Below are positions 13,301-28,300 of a stretch of DNA of 64,000 nt, piece after piece (the stretch's first letter is position 1; every line of letters begins with the position of its first letter). This DNA is from Owenia fusiformis (taxonomy: Eukaryota > Annelida > Polychaeta > Sabellida > Oweniidae), in contig CAIIXF020000008.1 of assembly GCA_903813345.2 (NCBI GenBank), positions 20,136,822 through 20,200,821 on the forward strand. The letters run 5' to 3'. Position numbers and translations under genes: made by a program. The notes beneath the pieces are model-generated. The model ran no database searches, had not been told where the DNA came from, and saw only the letters and a list, made by a program, of their open reading frames with translations.

Positions 13301-16300
13301 TGTAATACAATTATAATAATGATAATGTACTATTTATGATTTTTAATATGACTTTATACAGAGATCACGATAGTTGAAAAAACTTGTTAGCCATTGTGGC
13401 TAAATCTTCCAAAATATTTTTAGCCAACCAAAATATGAATTAGCCATTTTGAAAAACCGTATAAAAGGGAATTCGCAATAGAGGTGTCACGGTCCAAGAA
13501 AATTTCGGTACGGTACGGAACGGTACAAATGGTCTCAACACGTTACTTTCGGGACGGGACGGGACAGAACATTAAAAATGATGAAATGTCTGATGATGAC
13601 AGTTTCACTTTCAGTTTCACTTTTCAAAATCATATTCAGGAATAAAAAAACGTCCATTAAAATTGAATGTAAAGCATCTGCCGCGAATGTGATCGGCATT
13701 TCACATAGTCTGCACGGTGTAATATTACCAATTCGTTTACCTTGTGATATCGGAGTCCGAAAATACTTCCAAACTGCCGACTTTTTCGACTTAGATGCCG
13801 GCTCGATTTTTCAATTTCTTTCCTACATCCGGCATACTGATAATGCACTAGATTTGCGAACGACGATGAAGAAATTTACGAACAAGCATTACCATCTACC
13901 TGAAATCGCGGGTCCGTTAATAACACTTTTCAATGCAAAGAAGTGTAATCTAGGTACGAGGTAAGTGAAAATATTTCAGAACGAAATCGGAGGTGTTCCT
14001 CGCTATTTATACACGTTTTTATGCATTTTAGTGAAGGAATCTATTTACCGATATTAACCCTTTTTGTCCCATGTCCCGAACCGAAGCATCTGGACCGAAA
14101 TTCGGTCCAATATCGGGAAACCGTGACACCTCTAATTCGCCATAACTGCGAAATACCTTTACATATTTTTCGCCACCTCTTTCGAAAATTCGCAATTGGC
14201 GAATGGCGAACGTCTACCGTGATCTCTGCTTTATAGTACCCTACCCCTGGAAAGTGGGCGTGGTCAATGTTATCATTTTGCAGCATACAATTAAAAACTT
14301 GTATAGATAGAAAGCAAATCAATGCATTTTTAACATTTTCATTTGTTACTTGACATTGTAATTCATTTATTACTAAAATATAGGACTCTACATATTTTAT
14401 ATATATGTTTTCAATTTTGTACAATGTATCATGATGAAATCTAATAGGCTGTTTCATTTTCAGTGTTCACTAACGCATGAAATGTAAGTCACAGTGTTTC
14501 CAAATTACCTTTGCAATGAGACAGTACCACAAAGACTACATATATGAGCAGTTTCAAGGTCCTAATACTAATACTTACCAATCTATCTGCGTTCAAAAAT
14601 AGAGAAAGCTGTCGTGAGTGCAGTTTTAACTAACTTTGAACTGAAACTGCTGCTTAATGAATATTTTTCTCAACATCTGTGACTTTTTTAGACCCCAAAC
14701 ATAAGATACCAAGACATAATGCTACCAAGTTCTGATATTGGAAGTTTCAGAGCTCTAGATCAAATATTCACTTCTGCATGTACTTTTACAAAGACCCAAA
14801 AGGACAAAAAACCTGTCAGATATCGTGAAAAATATGAAAGATGCACTATTCAGAACAATTTATCTCTTAAATGCTACTTTTATTTGACATAATTTCTGAT
14901 TCTGCCTCCAGTTAGTACCACCAATAATACATATGAGAAGACTTAACGTCATAGTAAGTGGAAGTACAGATCTATTGGCTTCTGAAAATGGGAAAAGCTG
15001 TAGCAAGTATGATTTTCACCAGTTTTTCATCTAAGACTGCAACTTTCTGAATTTTCTTTTTAAAAACTGCACAGTAAGACCAAAGACATTAAAGGAAACC
15101 TGGTCATTGTACCACCAATAATAAGTAAAAATAATATTGGTAATATATACCAAGTGTTTACTTTAATTCCAAGGCATCTGAATTGATAAATAAATGAAAT
15201 CAGTACTTTATTGTATCTTGGGACAAAATACACTGTTTGAATGCTTAAGCTTGACATCACAGTATCAAGTGAAAGATACGTTGTTATATACAGCTATATA
15301 TCACTTTAACTGACTTTACTCTTCAATTTGAAATATGCCTGGCCATCCTAAGAAAAATGCGACGGAGGGTGCATGGTATAATTGGTAATTAAGCTCTTCT
15401 AGAGTTTAAAGCTCCCACAATTTTTAAAAATGAAATGGAGAATAACATGTGAAAGTATAGGATGGACTTATTGTTCTAATAACGTTTTTGAAAGTAACAT
15501 TGCATGAAATATTTAAGCAAGAGATATGTTCCAAAATACTTTCAGGTAGAAATAAAGCTCCGTAATGTAAAAACAATGTATTCTCAGTATTCAATAATAA
15601 CATTCTTTATAGGTTTTTTGGTCTTAAGCATATCAGTGATTATCCCATGGTTGCAAGGATATAGATCGAATATCACATGAAGATATATTTGATATGTGGA
15701 TCAAGTTATAATATTTTAGCAAAAAATTCACAAACCATTGAATATCACTTTTAAACTATCGAATATCGCGTCTTAAAAAGTGATATTCGATGGTTTCGAA
15801 TTTTTTCAAAAAAAAATTTCTTTTTACATTTTTTAATTATTTTCAAAAATATTTTATATATATTATATCCACTCATGGATACAGATATCTTCACTCACTC
15901 ACTGCGCTCACTCATGAAAATATCAATATCCACTCATGGATATAAATGATATTTTTTCAAAACCATAGGATATTCCTATATTATATCAATTCGGATGCTG
16001 AAGTCACTTAATAAATAATAACTAGATGTAACTCCTAGTAAGCACTTCATGTTTCAGTTCTAAATAAAATACAGTTTAGTTAAAAAATTGTTAAGAATAC
16101 ATACATTTTTTCACAATCACAATTTCACCATTTCTGACTGTATTTTGCATATTTCTAGGTGTCAATGGTTCAATGATTATTTGATATAACCTCCTGAAAC
16201 TACTCTCATATATATTTGGTGGTACAGTGATATGGAATCCTGTCGTTTGGGGTCTCACGGAATTCTTGTTTTAGAGAAGAAAATCCTGAAAGCTGCAGTT

Positions 16301-19300
16301 TAATACTATGAATTATAGGGGAAAATTGCACTTGCTACACTGCTTCTCCCATTTTTAGATGCTAATAAATCTGTAACTACACTTACTATGACCTTAAGTC
16401 TACTCATATGTATTATTGGTATTACTAACTAGAGGCAGAATCAGAAATTATGGTAAATAAAAGTAAAATTTAAGAGATAAATTGTTCTGAATAGTGCATT
16501 TTATCACATTTTTTTCGCGATATCTGACTGCATTTTGTGTCTTTTGGGTCTTTTTAAGAGTCCATGCAGATATGAATACTTGATCTAGAGCTCTGAAATT
16601 TTCAATACCAGAATTTGGTAGCACTATGTCTTGATATCCTGTGTTTGGACTCTAACCAAATCACAGTTGTTGTGAAAAAAATTCATAAGTAGCAGTTTTT
16701 ATTCAAAATTAGTTGAAACGGAACTCAAGACAGCTTTCCTCATTTTTGAAAGCCGATAGATCGGCAAGCATTTACACCATGATCTTGAATCTGGGCATAC
16801 ATATTCTTAATGGCACTATCTCATTGCCCAGATATTGTGGAAACATTGTGACTTATATTCCATGTGATAGTAAGCACTGAAAATGGACTTGTTGCATTGT
16901 GGCGGACCCCATACAAAACAAACATAGGGGTAGGGGGGGGGGGGGGTTTAAACGTTGATCAGTTCTGCTATTTTTGTTGCTATTGGTCATATAGTAGGTC
17001 ATTTTGTCAAAAGGTAAGGGTGATCAGAGAAAAAGTTGGTAAATTGAAACAGCCTATTAGATTTCATTATGATACATTGTACATAATTGAAATCGTATAT
17101 ATAAAATATGTAGAGTTCTATATTTTAATAATAAATGAATTACATTGTCAAGTAACAAGTGAAGATGTTTTATATGCATTGATTTGCTTTCTATCAATAC
17201 AAGTTTTTAATTGTATGCTGCAAAATGATAACATTGACCACGCCCACTTTCCAGGGGTAGGGTACTATAAAGTCATATTAAAAATCATAAACAGTACATT
17301 ATCATTATTATAATTGTATTACAATATCAAACAAAGCTTGAATTAGTTTTTAGAAAACAATTTTGAGCTATTTAAGCTGCCATCTTTTGCTGGAAGCTAC
17401 AAATATAAGATACGTGAGACTTAAAAATGACTAAAATTGCATATTTTTTTCCTATTAATTGCAATATTTCTGAGACTAATACAGATATCGGCCTATAAGT
17501 TTAGGATATTATTCATCTTTGGACTAGTAATGTGTGCTGTAGAAAGCAGAACAATAGCAACTATATCCTTTATGTTATGAAATAGTCTTATAGTACCCCC
17601 TGAAATCGCAGGAATTGAAGTCCAATTCGGCCGTGAAAATTGTTTTTACCACTTTAAAGGCCATCACCTTATATTTTCTTACACCTACTAGGTTACTCTA
17701 ACATACTGCATTGCCAAAAGTTACTTCTTGCAAACTTCCGGCAAAACTGTGCCAGCATCTGATATATAAAGAATTTAGGTGTCTGTTGTTCCTTATAATT
17801 ATGATCCTATAAATTTTGTGGTTACTATGGATTTAGAAATTTGTTCAGAATATCTCAGATTTGCTAATAGTATGATAAAACTAGACTGCAACTTTGTCTC
17901 TCTGTAACTCATTAACCTCCCCGTCCCCATGTTAAATGTTGGTAATTTGAACACTTACACTTAAGTATATCTGATCTATTGATTTGCATTTTATTTATTA
18001 AGATAGTTGCAATTGTCATGTTCTTTGGTCAGCTATAATTATTATATAGTCTCATTAATGCACCATTCAAATGTTTGTGTGAGAACTCACCACACATGGA
18101 GGGTTTGAACTTGGGTTGACACACAGTATTGTTCCATGGGGGTGGGTTTTTGATTTTGTGCTATTTCATGCTCAATCATGGGGGTAGGTACAGTCAAACC
18201 TGTCATAGTGAACACCTGTCTTTAGTGAACACCTTTCTCTAGTTGACACCCTTCCTCTGCACTTGAAGTGGATACCTTTCACAAATTCTGATTTATCTAG
18301 AAGCAACAGACTGAGTATACCATTGCAAGGTAACAAAGTGCTGATGAAAGTGCAAATACCATTTGCTTTAGTTTTATTGTCAATTTTTTCAATACTTAGA
18401 GATCAGATTGGTGCATTCAGCAAACATACTGTGGCAACAGTTATCTTTGGAATTATATTTTGGCCTATCTGAATTGATGGTGGCAGATTGCCATAGCCTA
18501 AAAGTAACAGCAACGGCCTTTCTATACAAGTAACTGTGTATTTATTCATGTGAAGTTTGAGAACATAGAAATTAGCCAACAAAACAAACTGTCTATGTCT
18601 ACACATATTTGTTTATTCATAATCAAAATTTGTGTATATATTTTAATTTCATAATCATGGAATCAGCATTCCCATGTGTTGGCATTATTCACGTTATCAT
18701 GGTAATGATGTTGTCAAAATCCTGTTTAAATTGGGAAGTCCCATGGTACAAACTCTTCCTTTTCTCCACTTAATACATTTGCTGGAACAACTCCGTCTTC
18801 AAGATAATCGTTTATCTGTGCATCGGTAAATCCAGAAGTGCAGTAACCAAACTGGAGAGTAGAAAATAAGATTAAAATATTCATTTTCAGCAAGATTTTA
18901 TTTTAGAAAGGACATTTTCAGTTTCATTATTGAATCATAAAAGTAACATTATTTACCATTATGAATTCAGAATATTTAGTTTTTGGATGAAAATCACAGC
19001 TTTTAGTTACTTAATGCAACAAGAGTATCAATTTACAATATGGACGAGGGCAGATTTGGGAAAACCTTTTTGCATCCCCCCCTCGAAAGTTAAAGTAACT
19101 GTATCTGCATCATCAATACACGTTGAGATGAACCTATTGTCTTTAGATTGTGCATGTTGCAGTTCATTAAGAATTCAAACATTTTAATAAAATCCTTTCC
19201 TTCACACTTCATTAATCTCCCATTAATAAAATAACCTTAGAAAATAGAAACAGTCTACATGTTAAGTTAATGGTAAAGAGATGATCTCGATTTGACATAA

Positions 19301-22300
19301 TCCTTTTAACCCTTAAAACATAAACTATACTCAGTAGTCACTAGTCCACTACATGTGAATGCTTTAACTTACGTTATAGTAATAAGAGGGTCTCACAACT
19401 CCAAGTCTGAATGGGCACTTGCTACCAACAATCGCTAGAAAGAATTAGTTTTCTATTTTAATTGATTTTTAAAATTTTTGGGCTAAAGTTGATTACACCA
19501 TGTATTTTATATTCTGGGTATTAAATCAGTAAATGCTTGCTACTGGTTAGAAAGATCATATATCCAAATATCATGTATTCTGTTTATCAATCCAATTATT
19601 TTATCCAGATTCCAAGATTTGATATGTACTGTACCATCCTTCATACATATACCTCATTAAGAGTAAATGTTGGTTCTGTAATTGGATGCTACATCGTTTA
19701 TTGATTATCGTTTGGGTTCATTAAGAAAATACTTTTTTTGCTTTTTTTCTTTACTTTTTTTACTTACTTTTTTAAAAGAATTTATGCAACATGAAATAAA
19801 CATGATAAACAATTTAAAACACTCACAGGAAACAAATTTCCCACCATCTTCATCTGTTAAACCATTACTGTTTACTCCAATTATGGTGGTATTGTCAGTT
19901 CTCAGAGTAAATACAAATCTCATTCGACCATCAGGATTGGTTGGCTATAAGTGTAGAAATGCAAACTGAATTACAGATAATTTTCACCAATGTGTAATGT
20001 GTGTGAAATCAGATCTTCCCCCGATTCTTTGCTTACTTAAGTCTCTTTCAATTTTTGAACAATTCAACTAATTAAAAGTGACTCGACTTTGAAACATATA
20101 CTTACTGATACACCATATGATATGCCATCAATAGCACCAATAAGAGTACCGCTAACATATGCTACTGATATTGTGGCAGGGGTGTCACCATTGTTATCAA
20201 ACACAATTCCTCCAGGGAAAGAATCAGTATCAAATTCACCAAAGAATGTAGCCTCATCTCCAAAGAATGCTTTTTGTGTGGCGAAGATTTCTGCAGGTTC
20301 AATTATTCCACTAGCATCAGCTTCACAAGCTAGTTGTCCCGAACCTGCTTCACAGTTACCAGGAGTCATCTGCACATCTTGGTTGATATCCACTAGAGGT
20401 GTTGGGTCATCAAATGTCCATTCAGTGCAACCACAGTTTGCTTGAAATAAAGAGGTACAGATGATCATCAACTATTCACACTTGCACTTGGTCGTGTCAT
20501 TGATGTGCAGTATACCCAGGGTTTGAGAGGACCAGTTATTGCCAGGTCACTGGGTATAGGAAAATAACATGGCATTTGGTCCGTAATGCCATTTTGATCA
20601 GCTATTCTCAGAACCTTTGCTCAACCCCTGTATAAACTTTAATTTATAAATTGATAATTCCTAATTTTTGTGTGACTTTTTTGCAATTGGTACGATTCAG
20701 TATATTGTTAGCGGTGCACTTTATGTTTTCAGTTTTCACTAACTGAGTGTTACTCTCCATTTCTAATCTTCTCATAATGTACCCTATCAATATGTATTAG
20801 TATAGAGTTGGCTATACTTACTGTATGGATATTTGCATGCACAGAATTTCTGGCTGAATTCCAGTCCTTCTGGGCATTCGCTAGAAAAGTCACACGATGG
20901 GATGGAGTATGAAAGGCCTCTGGGGTCAGAAAAGTCTTTGATGACAATATATCCATATCCTTCTGTATGGTTATCATATGTGATTCCATTCAAACAACAT
21001 TCGCCAGCAGCTGTGTTAGCCACACAGTCATCAGGTGTTACTGGTGCATCTGTTGATATAAATGATATGTTTTCATATAACATGTATATACTTAGTGGGT
21101 ATTGGCACACATTTGAAAATATCATTTGCAAAATATTACAGTTGGTAAAAATCTGTCCACATTATATCCAATATGATATTTTTACGACATATTCACTCAT
21201 GACTTAATAAAATGCTTTATCCGATGGATACTAAATATATTTGGGGATAACAGCACAAAATAATTTGGTATCTTAAAAATAGTATCCGCGGTTAAGATTT
21301 TTCCATTTGTTTTGAACTTGGCGCCAAACAACCAAGTGTCTGTTTTATATACAATTCCAAGTATGTGCTCAGTAAAATGAGTTTTTCATGCAATGATTTT
21401 GTAAAAATAAGTTCACTGACAATAGAATGAAAAAATTAGAAAAGATCTAGCAAACAACAACTTTTCGTTCAAATTATTTTAAGTCCATATAATAATAGCT
21501 GCCATAGGATAAATATGATATCCTATGATTTTCTCAGGCTATCATTTTTATCCACTCTTGGATATTGCCGATCTCCACTTATTCACTGCTCTCACTCATG
21601 GAGATAGGCGATATCCACTCATGGATAAAAATGGTATCCCTCAAAAATCAAAGGATATCCTCTATTTATGTCCTTCACAATCTCTTATATTGCTTAGGTA
21701 ACTGTTATCCCCTAAGAGCATGAATCTAAATTACCCCAACAGGTTTTGTTAGTAGGATCACAGGTTTCCTCTGTGCAGTTGAAATCACAGGCACACAACT
21801 CAGAATTCCAGTATAAGGGTTCCATACATTTTCTGTCATAGGCATATAATTTATCTTCAGTACATTGACGATAGCTACAACAGTCCTTTTCGACCTCTTG
21901 GTAGTAGCCAGTCTTGCAAAGCTCTGTAACATTGAAACAGTCTTGATAAAAAACAAATTTCATGATTATTGAATTTAAATTGGAAGAAAATGTTTTCATT
22001 GAAATACAAGTATTGATGAATGTTATTGAATTGCGTGACTGAGGTATGAGTGTTGTAATCCAGGAATATGTTTGAGACAAATACTATTTAGGTTTTAGGT
22101 TTTCTCTAATATATTGTTATTAACTTACCAGGATCAGATACAGGAGTGGCTACAATAAAGATTCACAAAATACAATAGTTAATAAGTTTTAATTTACAAA
22201 TAGCTAGGCCTAATAAATCAGATTCCAGCCAATCTGAACATAGTGTTCTGATTGAATTTTGTTTTTTTATCACATCGGACAAAATCTTTTGCTTTGTATG

Positions 22301-25300
22301 AAAAGCGTTTATCACATTTAAGCACTTGACTCAATGAATTGTTGGTGATTTAATGCACCTGTTTCTTGGATGATAGCCTTTGAATTTGGGTTCCCACTCA
22401 TTTGATTCAACGTCATCCAAAATTATTGGATGATGCATGGAGCCCTGTGTTTAAATCCTTTACTATTTTTATTATTTTTTTTTTTTTATTATTTGATTTT
22501 TAAATCATTATACAGAATAATTAAAACTTACACAAGTAAAACTTTATATGAGAAAAGAAGGGAAACCATTGGCAAATTCTAAACTTTTTTGTTAATAATA
22601 AAACTGATAAACTTATCTCAGAGCCAATAGTAAAAGCTTTGGAAAACAGTATTGCTGTTCATAATATTCATTTTAATGATCATTAATACTTATAGCTGGT
22701 ACTGTTCTTGTATTTGTACCTGACAGGTATACACACAAGAAACAAGTGCCTGAGTATCCTGTGTAATTTAACACATGCAATATACTGTAGTCAATCCCTG
22801 TGATATGATTACTGAAGATATTTATTCTATATAGGTCAATCAGTTATCTAAAAAAACGCTACCTTACATAAAGTTAGAATGAGGAATATTAAACAGTTAA
22901 TTCTTACGTGTTAACATGTCATATGTAGGTACCCCTTGTACCACACTGTACATGCAAACCAGAGCCACAATTCTCAACATCTGCAAATTAAAATATTGAG
23001 CAGTCAAAGCTCCAAATTGATACTTGAACCCCTTTTATGTGGTGATGTTTCAATCTCTCAATATGATCATCAGCAGGTCCTAGCAGTGTATCCTTTTACA
23101 AACGTTTTACTTTACCTAATGAGTGTGATATTGTCAAAACATTTAATTAAAGGTAAAATAAAATAAAAAGGTAAAATGGAAATATTTTACAGTCATGATT
23201 CAATAGACTAGATGCAAGTAGAAATAATCTTGACTTAAGTCATTAACGTCTTGAATCCCAGGTTCTAAAATCGGTTGAAACCTGAGAATTTTTCATTTTT
23301 TCATTTTCACTAGGTTTTGACACTTTAGTACACACACATACAACAGGTGATGTTCATTTTAGTAGAATTAGACGAGAGAGATCATTTATACACATTTGAA
23401 AATAATTTTTGTGTTAATTGAATGAAAATTGTTCAAATAAGAAAAATTTCAATGAAACATTTTGTGAAGGATTTCTCTTTACTCTGGGTTTCAAAGTAAT
23501 TTCTAAGGTGACAAGAAATCTCATCAATCTGGTTAGTCAAGAGGTTAAATATTCAAATATTCAATAGTCAAAGTGATCAAAGTGTATATTAAATCTACAT
23601 GTTAAATTACATCTTGAAATGTGATTTGAAATTATTTGAAAATTTAATTTATTTAAAAAAATTGATTTCTGGGTGCAGTAGATCCCCCAGACATCCCGTT
23701 TTATAAAATCTTAGAGTGAAATATCTTTTGGACAGATAGAATTTTGTTTTGCAAGACATATTTTAATTTTGTATAATTATCAGACACATAGTGGTTATAT
23801 GAAAGTTGATCCACTTAAACTGATCAATATTCAAGTTTAAGAGAATTTTCTAATGTGCCATGTTATATGACCTGAATTATCCACCTGGTGGTGAAACTGG
23901 TAACTACCTACTGGCATCTGAGTTATTGTTTTGTGGGATTAAAATAATTACAAGCCTATATATTATTAACGATTTCTTTTAAAATATAAAATAAAATATA
24001 AGGTGAAATTATAAAATTTTCAATTTTCTAAAGTTCATGAGTTCTGTTTTCTCTACTAATTGAAATTAAGAATCTTGACTTACCTTGAGTTTGAGCCTAA
24101 AGTGAAATGATTTTGACCCAAATTCAAGGAGTTTATATAACCTTGAATTGTCTCCCAGCGATCATCAAAATCATTTATGCCTCGTATATGCCTCATTTCT
24201 GCCAATCAATCAGTATTTTGCTATTGTAAGCTTTTGTAACTGATTCAAGGACATTTTAAGTGCTTTGATTCATATTGAATTATATTCATGAATTTTACAT
24301 AATTTTTAGCAAAATGTAGAAAGCCTTATTGCTGAACTAGTTTATAAATAAGGAAAAATGGGCCAGATTGTATATACCCGATTTTTAAGCCTATAAATTA
24401 GCTTTTATTCTGTTCCCACCACATAGTGTGGGGCCATATTGTCGGCCTAGGTGCGGTCTGTCTGTCCGTACGTCTGTACGTACGTCCGGCAGTTTTCTCC
24501 AAAACCGCTACAGATATCACCTTCAAATTTTCAGGGATAACTTATGAGTGCATACAGATGTGGATGCAAAAATTAAACTCGATACCTACTTCCTGTCAGC
24601 CATTTTGAAGTCGAATGCTATTTGGTTTCACAGTTGCTTTTAAAACTTTAACATCTTGTTCAGCTCACTTCATTCTACATCTGATTAGGTTTTGGACCTG
24701 TTAGCTCAGTCACGTCGGCCATTTTGGTAGATCAATTTCTAATTTTCAGGGATGATTCTTTGATAAGTTTTTTGGCATTCTGGGTAAATGTCAAGGCAGC
24801 CATTTTGGATTTTCTACGTGTTTTCAGGTGAACCGTTTGGTAGATCAATTTCAAATTTTAAGGGATGATTCTTAGTATGAAAATCTAGAACTGATTAGTT
24901 TTTTGACATTCTGGGTAAAAGTCAAGGCAGCCATTTTGGATTTTCCATCCTAATATCTAGTCTGTAAAGTCTTGTTTACATGTTTTCTGGTTAAGTGTTG
25001 ACGGATCAATTTCAAATTTTCAGGGGTGGTTCTTAGTATGAACATCTAGAACTAACTAATTTGTGGGCATTCTGGGTAAATTTTAAGGTGGCCATTTTGG
25101 ATTTTCTGTCCTCAAATTGTGTCGGTAAAGTCTTGTCTCATTTTCAGGATAACCATTTGACGGGATCACCAATTGGTGGGGACATTTGGACACATTTGTG
25201 TTCTTGTCTCAGAATGTACATGTACAGTGGGGACATAAATAAATGACAGGTGGATTTGCTGAAGTGAGGATTTCCCATGTTAAAAATAAGAGAATTTACA

Positions 25301-28300
25301 AGAGGCCATAAATCAGTGGATGAGATTATACAAAATGTAAAATATACACATTTTAAGGGATATGTATCTAGACAATATTGGAAATTATGGGCTTTCAGAC
25401 CACCATAATTAGGAAATGGTGATCGAAAATCGACCTGTCATTTATTTTTGTCCCCAACTGTAGTTGATGTTTTTACAAGTCTTTTTCTGCAAATCAAGTA
25501 ATTTAATGCAGGATTAGATTATATTAAGCACCTTTTTCGGAAGCCTTTATGAACATTTAGGGTAAATATTAAAATCTGTTTAAAACCCATTTAATTTCAA
25601 ATCCTTAACTCTGTGAAAATGGGGCTGAGATATATCCCTCAAAGAAACTTTCTCTGTAAAATAACTTGGCATACAATCGGCGCGTGATATAAAACAACAA
25701 GAATGTCAATGTCAGGCTTAACTATGTTTGTTGACAGTTGAGTCATTTTATTACTGTAGATATCAACATTTTTAAAATGTTAAATAGTGTTACATCTGTC
25801 ATCTAGCATATAGTAAGCTGTAAAATGTTAAAAGCGATCAATAAGGACTCTCACCAATAGTTGGAGGCATATCAAATGGGTTTTGTTATATTAAATAATT
25901 GGTGGCACTAAATGGTTTGCATCACACTGGTAGTGTCACATTAAATGGTTAGTGGCGCAACAAATTAATGGCAAATGGCATATCAAATGGGTTTTGTTAT
26001 TATCCCTCCATCCGTCCGTACGTATTGTCCGTCAGTCCGGGCAATAACTCAAATACCGTTGGCCCAATTTTGTTCATATTTTGTACACATACATGTATAC
26101 CCTATCGGGATAGAAGTTCTGCTCGAAAGCCGATTTTCAAAATGGCCGCTCATTTAAAAATGGTGGCCATTTTAGTGCCGATTTTACTGTAATTTAGGTA
26201 CAATATGTAAAACTGTAATAGCAATATGTTTTAAATGTAAAAAAATTATAAGGACATTAATAAAGCTAGAAATTTAGATATTAAAGAAGCACATGGCAGC
26301 CATCTTGAAAAATGGTGGCCTTTACTCGCTATCTTACGATTTTTGCTGTAACTCGAAAAGACTAGTGGAGTAATTTAGGTACAATATGTAAAACTGTAAT
26401 AGCAATATGTTTTAAATGTAAAAAAATTATAAGGACATTAATAAAGCTAGAAATTTAGATATTAAAGAAGCACATGGCAGCCATCTTGAAAAATGGTGGC
26501 CTTTACTCGCTATCTTACGATTTTTGCTGTAACTCGAAAAGACTAGTGGAGCGATTTTAATCATATTTGGTACATGTATGTGAATACTATAAGCATGACA
26601 CACTGTCTAATGACACTTTTGGTAGAAGGTGGCCATTTTGAAAAATGGCTACCATTTTAACGTATTTTACTCTAATTCGAAAAGTAGTGGAGCGATTTTG
26701 TTCGTATGTGAATACTATAAGCATGGCACACTGTCTAATGACACTTTTGGATTCTGTTCACAAAATCTAGGACCTTTTTTAATCAGATTTTGAAGCTTAG
26801 TATTAGATATAATATCTAAGTTACCTGTAAAAATATGTTTGTGGGGTTCATATTTAAAATCAGAATCCTCACAATTACAAACCATATCATCAAAATCAGT
26901 GTTGAATATTTAGAAAATTTTCATAAAAAATTTGTTTTAGTCCCAGCAGACAAAGCGTCAAATAACGTTATTGTTATATTTAAAAAACTCTATTTGTCCA
27001 TTATTATGACAGAATTGGACATTTCAAATAAAAATGCAAGTTATAAGATGTATGTTAAGGTTGATGCTAATGAAGTTGAAATAGTCAAAAATCATTTAGA
27101 CTTCTTGATTAAACACAAGATCAAACCAACAGAGAAACAAGAACATTTGCCTAAAATTTATTGGATACCTAAATTACATAAAGACCCTTATAAATCTAGA
27201 TTTATTGCTGGTTCTAGGGTTTGTTCTACTAAAAAGGTTTCTGGGCTATTGACTAGGTGTCTCCAAGCTGTTAAAAATAATAGGGAGTCTTACTGTAATG
27301 CCATTTTAAAGAAATTCTGGGGTTAACCATATGTGGATCCTTAAAAATTCGAAGGACCTTTTATCTAAATTTGATCAACCAAATTATTCAAAAGTTAAAT
27401 ATATTTCCACATGGGATTTTTCCACACTTTACACATCAATTCCCCATAACAAATTGAAAGAGGAAATATTTGGTATCATTAAAAACACAATGAAAGGTAG
27501 TAGATTTAAAGAGCCAGGTAAGATATGGCAAGCATTTTTGAAAGGGCTATATCTTTAGTTCTAAGAATACTTTAACCACAAAAACAAATGGTTCTGTTAG
27601 ATCCATGTCTTATCTTCAATAAATGACATTAGGATGATAATCAAGTTGATTGGATTATCTCTCAAGCTGTCCCTAATCCACCCATCCTCACCAATTTTCC
27701 CTAATTCTGACGCAATTTTCAACAAAAATGCAGGCCTTTTTAATAATTTTTAGTGCAAAGTTGTATTGAACTTTTAGACATGATTTAAACTGTAAAGGGG
27801 AAAAGTTAATTGTGAACCTACTTTTTGTTGATAATTTTTTCGTGATTTTTTCGTAATTTTTTCTGATATTATAAAGTGCTTCATACTATTATTATAAAAT
27901 AACAAAATAGAGGGCAGCTCAGTGTCATAAATAATTTGTTTGTTACACTGTTTTAAACACTCAGACCTTCTCAGCGTTATGGATTGCCTTAATCCTGTAT
28001 TTTACCTTGTATTGTTTGTGTATAAAACAGTTGTGTCATTCACATAGAGCTATTTATATACTGAATAGTTCTTTGTAATTACATGTACCTGGTTTTGACT
28101 ATTCAAACTAGAATTTTGTTTGGGCAGGCTGAAATGAATAAGTGTGAAAATAAAATGAATTACAGGGTGAGACAAAAAAATGTCATCCAAAGAAATGTTA
28201 TTAACTCATTCATTCAGTATGAGTTGAAATCATATTTGGTTAATTTTACCATGTAAAATCTTTTTGCATTTTACCATGTTTCATGGGTCCATTTCACATG

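Larger units (their letters stand above)
12858..17766. mobile_element. Giant foldback (palindromic) element with nested insertions
   Basis: The outer ends are tatatcagatgctggcacag and its exact reverse complement. Pairing continues inward: 12858-13358 with about 17266-17766, 14229-14460 with about 17040-17272, and 14700-15150 with about 16200-16660. After removing the 870-base insertion in the left arm, each arm is about 2 kb. No transposase is recognisable, so it may be non-autonomous. A poly-G tract near 16928 and flanking bases have no left-arm partner. Confidence 0.8.

Noticed and set aside
13578-13964. 128-codon open frame as a gene
   Set aside because: It lies inside the inner hAT-like element, has no family resemblance and no partner exons.
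16864-17313. 149-codon open frame as a gene
   Set aside because: It crosses the right arm of the foldback element and a poly-G tract. The mirrored left arm does not keep the frame.
20089-20445. Plus-strand open frame of 118 codons (and 36518-36844)
   Set aside because: It is the antisense shadow of the fifth coding exons of genes A and B, whose splice sites and phases fit the minus strand.
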